Positions 42,784-49,631 of a stretch of DNA of 64,000 nt are shown piece after piece. Within the stretch, counting starts at the first letter, position 1, and every line of letters starts with the position of its first letter. Made by a program: the position numbers and the translations under genes. The notes under the pieces are model-generated. The model was given only the letters and a program-made list of their open reading frames with translations. It did no database searches and was not told the DNA's origin. Source of the DNA: Trebonia sp050013875 (GTDB lineage: Bacteria > Actinomycetota > Actinomycetes > Streptosporangiales > Streptosporangiaceae); the NCBI GenBank assembly GCA_050013875.1, contig JBEKEK010000013.1, positions 1-64,000 of the forward strand, in the 5' to 3' direction.

Positions 42784-44929
42784 GGTCGCGCGGCTGTTCA
42801 ACCCGCGGTCGATCGCGTTGATCGGGGCCACCGACAAATCCAGGTGGTCGTGGAGCATCTTCGGCAACCTCCGGCTGCATGGCTTTGCCGGGCCGGTGTA
42901 CCTGGTGAATCCGCGGGGGACCCAGGTACACGGGCAGCAGAGCTACCCCCGCGTCGCCGACCTGCCCGCACCGGTCGACCTCGCCTTCGTCATGGTGCCG
43001 ACATCGGCCGTGCTCAGCGCGCTAACCGAGGTGGCCGACCACGGCATCCCGTCGGTGGTCCTGCTGACCTCGGGATTCGCCGAGGTGGGTGATGAGGGGG
43101 CCGAACTCGAGCGGCAGGTGGTAGACCTTGCCCGCCGCCGCGGTCTCACCATCCTCGGCCCCAACGGGAACGGGTACATCAACGCCGCGGCCGGCATCAC
43201 CCCCTACGGCCTGGCCATCGACCCCCCGCTGCTGCGCGGCCCGGTCGGCGTCGTGCTGCAGAGCGGGGCGCTGGCCAGCGCGGTGCTGACCTTCGCGCAG
43301 GCCCGCAACGTCGGTGTCAGCCTCCTGGTCTCGATGGGCAACGAGTCGATGGTGTCGCTGACCGACGTCATGCGCTACCTCATCGATGACGACGACACGC
43401 GTGTCATCGCGCTGTTCATCGAGTCGCTCCGGCGTCCGGACGAGTTCCTCGCGCTCGCCCGCGAGGCTCTCGTCAGGGGCAAGCCGGTCATCGCGATCAA
43501 GGTCGGCCGCAGCCAGGCGGGTGCCCGCGTCGCCAGGGCCCACACCGGTTCGCTAGTGGGCGACGACGCCGTGGTCGACGCGGTTTTCCGGCAAAACGGC
43601 GTCATCCGGGTCGACAGCCTGGAAGACCTCATCATCACCGCCGGGCTGCTCGCCGCCAGCGGCCCGTTGCCCGGCCCGCGCTTCGGGTTCGTGACCGCGT
43701 CAGGCGGCGCGAGCGAGATCATCGCCGACCGGGCTGAGGATGAGGGAATTGAGATCCCCGAGTTCTCCGCGGAGACCGTGCGGCGGCTCCGCCAGGTGGT
43801 CCCGCCGTTCGGCGCGGCCGCGAACCCGGTGGACGTCACCGGGTACATTCTCGTCAACCGGGACCTGCTGCGGAACGCCCTCGCGGCCGTGCACGACGAC
43901 CCCGGTCTTGACGTGCTCGTGCTGGTCTCTGACCTGCCGCGGATGCCGCCCCCAGACCCGGCCCTCCTTATCGACACCTATCGGCAGACCGGTGAGCTGC
44001 TGGCCAGCAGCACCAAGCCGATCGTCGTGCTTGGCAACACCCTGACCGATATCACCCCGTTCGGCCGGGACGTCGCTCGCCAGACCGGCTACCCGGGCGT
44101 CCTTGGCGGCATCCACCACGGCCTGACCGCTCTCGGCCAGGCCGTCCGGTGGTCCGGGCTGCACCGGGCCGCGGTCCGGCAGGCATCGTCCGCCAGCATG
44201 CCGCGGCCGCCTGCCCAGCCGGCCCTGGTGGTGCCGGGCCAGCCGGGGGCATCCTGGCCGGAGTACCGGGCAGCGGCGTTCCTGGCCGGGCACGGGATCC
44301 CCGTCGTGCCCAGTGCGCTGGTCGACGGCCCGGAGCAGGCCGTGCGGGCCGCCGAGGCGCTCGGCTACCCCGTTGTGGTCAAGCTCGCCGCCGACGCGGT
44401 CGTGCACAAGAGCGACCTAGGCGGAGTGAAAGTCGGGCTCAGGAACGCGAGTGAGGTCCAGGCCGCCTACGCCGACGTGGTCACGGCCGGGCTTGACGCC
44501 GGCGCCGAGGTCCTTGGAGCGCTCGTCCAGCCGCAGCGCACCGGGGGCATCGAGCTGCTGGTCGGCATCGTCACCGACCCGGTCTGGGGGCAGGTGCTCG
44601 CCGTCGGCCTCGGCGGCATCTGGGTCGAGATCCTCCGCGACACCGTGCTGACCGTGCTGCCCGCCGACCGCGACCAGATCTTCCAGTCGCTGACCAAACT
44701 GCGCGGCGCGCGGCTGTTCGACGGTCCGCGCGGCACCGAGAAGGCCGATCTGGACGCCGTCGCCGACACGATCGCCTCCCTGGCCAGCCTGGCTCAGCGG
44801 CTCGGTGACCGGCTCGAGGCGCTGGAAGTCAACCCACTGCTCGTCCGGGGCTCACAGGTAGAGGCCCTGGACGCGCTCATCACCTGGCGCCCCCGTGCCG
44901 CCGGGCCATCCTTCGGTCAAACCGCATAG
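42755..44929 (+). CDS. ADP-forming acetate/acyl-CoA ligase family protein
   Basis: The 724-residue protein starts at ATG 42755 inside the dehydrogenase 3' end. It is a fused NDP-forming acyl-CoA synthetase. CoA-binding domain: FNPRSIALIGATDKSRWSWS (about 10-30). Ligase/succinyl-CoA-synthetase-like domains carry the catalytic His in ARAHTGSLVGDD (about 260). C-terminal ATP-grasp region: VKLAADAVVHKSDLGGVKVGL, then LLVGIVTDPVWGQVLAVGLGG. It would activate a carboxylic acid to its CoA ester, or recover ATP from the ester. Co-translation with the dehydrogenase suggests the same substrate family. Confidence 0.92.
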   Translation: MSSSASLVTEVARLFNPRSIALIGATDKSRWSWSIFGNLRLHGFAGPVYLVNPRGTQVHGQQSYPRVADLPAPVDLAFVMVPTSAVLSALTEVADHGIPSVVLLTSGFAEVGDEGAELERQVVDLARRRGLTILGPNGNGYINAAAGITPYGLAIDPPLLRGPVGVVLQSGALASAVLTFAQARNVGVSLLVSMGNESMVSLTDVMRYLIDDDDTRVIALFIESLRRPDEFLALAREALVRGKPVIAIKVGRSQAGARVARAHTGSLVGDDAVVDAVFRQNGVIRVDSLEDLIITAGLLAASGPLPGPRFGFVTASGGASEIIADRAEDEGIEIPEFSAETVRRLRQVVPPFGAAANPVDVTGYILVNRDLLRNALAAVHDDPGLDVLVLVSDLPRMPPPDPALLIDTYRQTGELLASSTKPIVVLGNTLTDITPFGRDVARQTGYPGVLGGIHHGLTALGQAVRWSGLHRAAVRQASSASMPRPPAQPALVVPGQPGASWPEYRAAAFLAGHGIPVVPSALVDGPEQAVRAAEALGYPVVVKLAADAVVHKSDLGGVKVGLRNASEVQAAYADVVTAGLDAGAEVLGALVQPQRTGGIELLVGIVTDPVWGQVLAVGLGGIWVEILRDTVLTVLPADRDQIFQSLTKLRGARLFDGPRGTEKADLDAVADTIASLASLAQRLGDRLEALEVNPLLVRGSQVEALDALITWRPRAAGPSFGQTA

Positions 44930-44934
44930 AGTAT

Positions 44935-44949
44935 TAGAATCAAGTTCTG
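44935..44949. promoter_or_regulatory. Operator-like site before the TetR gene
   Basis: TAGAA-TCAAG-TTCTG has the same arms and 5-bp spacer as the perfect palindrome at 41483-41499. It lies 6 bp after the ligase stop and 49 bp before the TetR start, so it could serve autoregulation. Confidence 0.55.
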
Positions 44950-44997
44950 ATTTGGCCAAGCCGCCCGATCCGGGCGACGGTGGGGCGGAGGGTACCC

Positions 44998-45672
44998 GTG
45001 GAACACCCGCCACGGCAGCTGCGCGATAAGCCGGCCGGCTCCTGGCAGTGGGCGCGTACCGCGGGAACGCAACGCGCGCTGCTGAACGCCGCCCGCGAGG
45101 TGTTCGCCGAGCAGGGCTTCGCCAACGCGAGCATCGCCGAGGTGGTCCGGCGGGCCGACTCCAGCGTGGGCAGCCTGTACCACCACTTCGGGGGTAAGAG
45201 CGAGTTGTTCGTCGCGCTGTGGCAAGAGCACCAGGCCGCGCACGAGGAAGCGGCGAGCATGGCCGTCGCGAAGGCAAAGCGCGCCGGTGTGACCGACGCG
45301 TTCGAGTTGTTCTCGGTCGGCGCGCGGGCCTTTCTTGAGGGCAGCTGGGAGCGTCGGGACCTCGTGATGCTGTTCTTCGACGGCGACAGCCCGCCCGGCT
45401 TCGAGGTGATGAAGCGGCGGCGGGGTCACGAATGGATCGTGCAGAACGACACCCTGCTGCGGTTGTCGGAGAACTCGTCCGACCGCCTGTACGCGAGCAT
45501 CCTGACCTCGCTGATCGGCGAGGGAGCCAGGGAGGTCGCCGCGTCAGGTACCCGGCGGCAGGCGAACAAGGTCATCGACGCCGTAATCGAATACGTGCGA
45601 AGGCTCATGGTCGACGGCCCCTGGAAGCCTCCGGCTGCCGTCGGTTCCGCATCGCGCCGGCCGGCCGGGTGA
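44998..45672 (+). CDS. TetR family regulator of the acyl-CoA/P450 region
   Basis: The 224-residue regulator starts at GTG 44998 behind GGAGGG. The DNA-binding domain is AAREVFAEQGFANASIAEVV with RRADSSVGSLYHHFGGKSEL (about residues 30-75). The ligand domain is helical and ends near IDAVIEYVRRLMVDG. Its stop overlaps the GTG of a second, broken TetR frame. The nearby palindromes suggest it represses the acyl-CoA genes and possibly its own operon with ferredoxin and P450. The inducer is probably an acyl-CoA (inference). Confidence 0.92.
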   Translation: MEHPPRQLRDKPAGSWQWARTAGTQRALLNAAREVFAEQGFANASIAEVVRRADSSVGSLYHHFGGKSELFVALWQEHQAAHEEAASMAVAKAKRAGVTDAFELFSVGARAFLEGSWERRDLVMLFFDGDSPPGFEVMKRRRGHEWIVQNDTLLRLSENSSDRLYASILTSLIGEGAREVAASGTRRQANKVIDAVIEYVRRLMVDGPWKPPAAVGSASRRPAG

Positions 45673-46061
45673 GCAACGGGGCGCTGTACGCGCACTTCGA
45701 CTCCAAGGCGGCACTGCTGGTCGCGGCGCTGGCGACTGCCCGCCGGGACGAGCAGGTCGCCCGGCCGATGCGTGACTACGTAGGCGAGCGCGTCGGCGGG
45801 ATCGCCGAGCTGATGCGCGTTGCCCAGGACAGGGGAGAACTGGATACGGCCGTGTCGGCGGAGGCGCTCGCGCACTTCTGCTTCCTGCTCGCGATGGGCA
45901 GCGCCCTGGTCGCCCCGGACCTGCACGCGGTCGACGAGAACGAGTGGGACGCGTTGCTGACGCGCCTGATGGCCAGCCTGGCGCCGCCACAGACACAGCC
46001 GACACGGGCGCCGCGGGCAACAGCACAGCAGACACCAGCGCAGGAGGAGGAACCGCGGTGA
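45669..46061 (+). pseudogene. 5'-truncated second TetR regulator
   Basis: From GTG 45669, which overlaps the first TetR stop (GTGA), the frame reads VSNGALYAHFDSKAALLVAAL and then a typical helical TetR ligand domain up to ASLAPPQTQP (131 residues). The first two helices of the DNA-binding domain are missing. Just upstream in the same frame, RIAPAG-R resembles the lost IA-x-x-AGVS turn, so the break lies near 45640. The coding frame is otherwise intact and linked by GTGA overlaps on both sides. It may be translated as a ligand-binding, DNA-blind protein, or be dead. Confidence 0.65.
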
Positions 46062-46258
46062 AAGTGCAAATCGATTCCGCCCGCTGCAGCGGCCACGGCC
46101 GCTGCTACGACCTGGCCCCCGAGCTGTTCGGCGAGGACGAGGAGGGCTACGGCCAGGCCCTGTCCGGCGGCATCATCCCGCCCGGCAGGGAGGACGCCGC
46201 CCGCCTGGCGGCGGCCAACTGCCCCGAGCGCGCCATCGATGTTCTCGAGGAGGAATGA
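46058..46258 (+). CDS. Small [3Fe-4S]-type ferredoxin with His in the cluster motif
   Basis: The 66-residue ferredoxin starts at GTG 46058, overlapping the TGA of the preceding frame, with GGAGGAGGAA upstream. The cluster ligands are CSGHGRC near residue 10 and NCPERAI near the C-terminus. A His replaces the second Cys of a [4Fe-4S] CxxCxxC motif, as in the CxxHxxC ferredoxins that serve actinobacterial P450s. It lies directly before a P450 gene (1-bp gap), so it most likely donates electrons to that enzyme. No ferredoxin reductase gene is in the window. Confidence 0.9.
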   Translation: MKVQIDSARCSGHGRCYDLAPELFGEDEEGYGQALSGGIIPPGREDAARLAAANCPERAIDVLEEE

Positions 46259-46259
46259 C

Positions 46260-47531
46260 ATGAGCGTCGACGACCGCTTCAACCAGGAGCTACGCGAGGC
46301 GAACAACGAGCGTCACCAGGGCACCCTCAGCGACGTCATCACCGGCCCCGTCTCGGACTGGGCGACCGACTTTTCCCACGCGGACCCCGAATGGGCCGCC
46401 GATCCGTTCCCCATCCAGGACGACCTGCGGCAACGCTGCCCGATCGCGCACACCGAGCGGTTCGGCGGCGTCTGGCTGCCGACGCGCTACGACGACGTCG
46501 CCTCGATCGCCTACGACACCGAGCGCTTCTCCTCGCGGTCGATCGTCATCAGCAATTTCCGGCCGTCGGCTGACCTGGCCCCGGTCGGCGGTACGCCGCC
46601 GATCTCCTCCGACCCCCCGTTCCACCACGATGCGCGCAAGCTCCTGCTCCCGGCCTTCACCAAGACGGCCATCGGCCGGTACGAGGAGTCCACGAGGGCG
46701 TTCTGCCACTCATTGATCGACGCGTTCGACGGCCAGGACGTGGCCGACGCGGCCGAGGACTACGCGAAGTACATCCCCATGCGCGTGATCGGGGACATGC
46801 TCGGGCTGCCGCCGGAGGACAATCCGCGGTTCGGCCAGTTCGTCGAGGACGTGATAGGAACCGTCGCCCTGCCGCCGGAAGAGCGCGGCGAACGCCTGCG
46901 CCCGATGTTCGACTATATGTACGAGCAGGTCCGCGAGCACGTCGAGAACCCGCGCGATGACCTCACGACCCACCTCATCAACGCGGAACTGTACGGCCGC
47001 AAGCTCGACCCGGCCCACGTCGTCGGCACGATCGTGCTGCTGCTGATCGCGGGCATCGACACGACGTGGAGCGCGATCGGCGCATCGCTGTGGCACCTGG
47101 CCACCCATCCCGCCGACCGAGAGCGCCTGGTGGCCTCGCCGGACCTGCTCCCTACGGCGATGGAGGAGTTCCTCCGGGCCTACGCCCCGGTCACGATGGC
47201 CCGGCTGGTGAAGGAGGACATGCGCTGGCGCGACGTCGACATGAAGGCCGACGACTGGATCCTGCTCTCGTTCCCCGCCGCCAACCGTGACCCCGCGCAG
47301 TTCGACCAGGCAGGCCAGGTGGTCATCGACCGCGAGGTCAACCGGCACGCGGCGTTCGGCCTCGGCATCCACCGCTGCGTCGGCTCGCACCTCGCACGGA
47401 TGGAACTGCGGGTCGCCCTCGAGGTCTGGCTGTCCCGGGTCCCTGAATTCAGCCTTTCCGACCCGTCCGCGGTGACCTGGTCGACCGGCCAGATCCGGGG
47501 TCCGCGGACCCTGCCGCTCCGGATCAACTGA
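46260..47531 (+). CDS. Cytochrome P450
   Basis: The 423-residue P450 starts at ATG 46260 behind GAGGAGGAA. The I-helix AGIDTTWSAIG carries the oxygen-activating acid/Thr pair. The K-helix E-x-x-R is in EEFLRAYAP. The heme loop FGLGIHRCVGSHLARME has the Cys ligand at residue 373. It is a soluble class I bacterial monooxygenase that needs a ferredoxin, here the gene just upstream. Its neighbours (acyl-CoA enzymes, TetR) suggest hydroxylation of a lipid- or terpenoid-like substrate before CoA activation. Confidence 0.95.
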   Translation: MSVDDRFNQELREANNERHQGTLSDVITGPVSDWATDFSHADPEWAADPFPIQDDLRQRCPIAHTERFGGVWLPTRYDDVASIAYDTERFSSRSIVISNFRPSADLAPVGGTPPISSDPPFHHDARKLLLPAFTKTAIGRYEESTRAFCHSLIDAFDGQDVADAAEDYAKYIPMRVIGDMLGLPPEDNPRFGQFVEDVIGTVALPPEERGERLRPMFDYMYEQVREHVENPRDDLTTHLINAELYGRKLDPAHVVGTIVLLLIAGIDTTWSAIGASLWHLATHPADRERLVASPDLLPTAMEEFLRAYAPVTMARLVKEDMRWRDVDMKADDWILLSFPAANRDPAQFDQAGQVVIDREVNRHAAFGLGIHRCVGSHLARMELRVALEVWLSRVPEFSLSDPSAVTWSTGQIRGPRTLPLRIN

Positions 47532-47617
47532 CCACAGCGGGCGGCTGACCGGGGCGGCCGAATCCCGGATAAGGTGCGTTTGAGTAGGCCGCTGACGCCC
47601 GACCCCTGGGAGCTGCC

Positions 47618-49327
47618 GTGGAGAGCGTTGGGCAATTCATTGTTGAGCAGCTTGCCGCGTGGGAGGTTCCCGGCTGCGCGGTCGCCGCCGTCCGGGACGG
47701 GCGGGTTGAGCTCGCTAGCGGGTGGGGGCTGCGGGACCGGGAGGCCGGGCTGCCGGTTACCCGGGACACGCTGTTCGCCATCGGTTCGGTGACGAAGGCC
47801 TTCACCGCGACGGCCGTTGGCGCGCTGGTCGATGAGGGGCTGCTGGAGTGGGACCGGCCGCTGCGGGATTACGTGCCCGGTGTCCTGCTGTGCGATTCCT
47901 TCGTCTCCGACCGCCTGACGATCGTTGACCTGCTGTCGCACCGGTCCGGGCTGCCCCGGCACGACCTGACCTGGATCGGCCAGCCCAGCCGGTCCCGGGC
48001 CGAGATCGTCCGGGCCTTGCGGTTCCTGCCCCTGAGCAGGGACCTGCGCCAGGAGTTCCAGTACTGCAACCTCGGGTACCTAGCCGCCGGGCACGTGGTG
48101 GAGGCCCTGTCCGGCCTCCGGTGGGAAGATTTCGTGCGCGGCAGGCTGCTTGAGCCGCTGGGGATGCGCCGCACGAACCTGTCGGTCGACGAGATGCTCG
48201 CTGACGACGACCACGCCGCCGCGTACACGCGCCGGGACGGCATCATCGCGGAAGTGCCGCAGCGGCCGCTGCCGGCCATCGCGCCGGCCGGCGCGATCAA
48301 CTCCAGCGCTGCCGACATGGCCCGCTGGCTCCTGGTCCAGCTGGCCGGAGGGGAACTCGACGGCGCCACGGTGATGTCGGCGGGCACGGCGAAGCGCCAG
48401 CTCACGCCGCACATGCTGATGCCCGACTCCGGGGACCTGCCGGGTCTGACCCAGTACGCCTACGGTCTCGGCTGGTCGATCGGCCGGTACCGGGAGCACA
48501 CGGTCGCCCTGCACGCGGGCGGGATCGACGGGTTCACGACGCAGTGCATGCTGCTGCCGGACGACGGCATCGGCGTCATGGTCTTGACGAACACGTCGGC
48601 CAGCCTGATGCACCTGGTCGTCGCCTGCCGGGTCCTTGACGAGCTGATCGGGGCCGAGCCGCTGGACGTCTTCGGCGTCCTCAAGCCGAGTTTCGACGCG
48701 GTGATGGCCGGGATGGGCGAGGCCAACGGCGCCCGCAGGGTCGTGCCCGGCGCACCGCCGGCCAGGCCGCTGTCCGCCTACGCCGGCCAGTATGACCACC
48801 CGGGCTACGGGACCATCGCCATCACCCTCGACGGTGACACACTCAAGCCGTCCCTCGGCACCATGGACCTGAGCTTGGACCACCGGCACTACGAGACATT
48901 CGACCTCAGCTGGGGCGAGATGGGCGACCAGCCGATTGTCTTCCCGCTCACCTTCTTGTCCGATCCCGACGGCGACATCAGTGCCCTCACCGCCGCGTTC
49001 GAGCCGCTGGTCGAACCGCTGCGCTTCGGCAGGCGCCCTGACGTGCAGGGCCCGGAAGTGCTGCGCGGGCTCTGCGGCAGCTACGCCATGGGCCCGGTCG
49101 AGCTTGTGGTCGCCTTGCGCGGCGGGCACACGCTCACCGTCACCGCGCCCGGCACCCCGCCGCTCGACCTGGAGCCCATTCGCGGCCTCCGCTTCGGCGT
49201 GAAGGACGTGCCCGCCATCACGGCGGAATTCGAGCTCGACAGCAACGGCGCGGTCACCCGCCTCATCGCGCAACCGCTGGGGATCTTCCTCCCGAAGGCC
49301 GCACATGACGGCGAAATCCCTGGGTAG
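47618..49327 (+). CDS. Beta-lactamase-fold serine hydrolase with C-terminal beta domain
   Basis: The 569-residue protein starts at GTG 47618 behind GGGAGCTG. The AmpC-like catalytic core covers about 1-350: S-x-x-K in AIGSVTKAFTATAVG, Y-x-N in EFQYCNLGYLAAGHV and HAGGIDGF in place of KTG. Residues 380-569 form a beta-rich extension resembling the DUF3471-type tail of these enzymes. No signal peptide is seen, so it is probably cytosolic. Likely substrates are D-amino-acid peptides, esters or amides. It stands alone, 86 bp after the P450. Confidence 0.9.
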   Translation: MESVGQFIVEQLAAWEVPGCAVAAVRDGRVELASGWGLRDREAGLPVTRDTLFAIGSVTKAFTATAVGALVDEGLLEWDRPLRDYVPGVLLCDSFVSDRLTIVDLLSHRSGLPRHDLTWIGQPSRSRAEIVRALRFLPLSRDLRQEFQYCNLGYLAAGHVVEALSGLRWEDFVRGRLLEPLGMRRTNLSVDEMLADDDHAAAYTRRDGIIAEVPQRPLPAIAPAGAINSSAADMARWLLVQLAGGELDGATVMSAGTAKRQLTPHMLMPDSGDLPGLTQYAYGLGWSIGRYREHTVALHAGGIDGFTTQCMLLPDDGIGVMVLTNTSASLMHLVVACRVLDELIGAEPLDVFGVLKPSFDAVMAGMGEANGARRVVPGAPPARPLSAYAGQYDHPGYGTIAITLDGDTLKPSLGTMDLSLDHRHYETFDLSWGEMGDQPIVFPLTFLSDPDGDISALTAAFEPLVEPLRFGRRPDVQGPEVLRGLCGSYAMGPVELVVALRGGHTLTVTAPGTPPLDLEPIRGLRFGVKDVPAITAEFELDSNGAVTRLIAQPLGIFLPKAAHDGEIPG

Positions 49328-49366
49328 AGGCCCTGTCCGTGCACTGGTAGCGACAGAGGGAGCCTG

Positions 49367-49594
49367 ATGATGATTCCGGACGGCGAAGGCCGGGGCGCGA
49401 TGCTTGCCGAGGCCACGCGTGAGCTCGAAGCGGCCATTCATGACGCGCGGGTGGCGTTCGACTGTATCGCCCTCGGCGAGATCGACCGCGCGCACACCAG
49501 CGCGGTAACCGCCCGGATCGCGATCGACGCCGCGGTGACCGCGGTTGAGGCCACGCTGGCCCAGGCGGGTGCCGACGGCGAGGGGCAAGCCTGA
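49367..49594 (+). CDS. Small helical protein of unknown function
   Basis: This 75-residue protein starts at ATG 49367 (or the ATG at 49370) behind GAGGGAG. It is Ala/Glu-rich and predicted all-helical (MLAEATRELEAAIHDARVAF, ARIAIDAAVTAVEATLAQ), possibly a short coiled coil. There is no signal or motif. It is the gene before the large flippase-like protein (37 bp) and may be co-transcribed with it. Confidence 0.6.
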   Translation: MMIPDGEGRGAMLAEATRELEAAIHDARVAFDCIALGEIDRAHTSAVTARIAIDAAVTAVEATLAQAGADGEGQA

Positions 49595-49631
49595 TCGGAT
49601 TGCCACGCGATCCCGGGGGTAGCTGCGCGAC

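Noticed and set aside
41470..42867. Minus-strand frame opposite the acyl-CoA dehydrogenase
   Set aside because: It starts inside another gene and covers the operator, with no family features.
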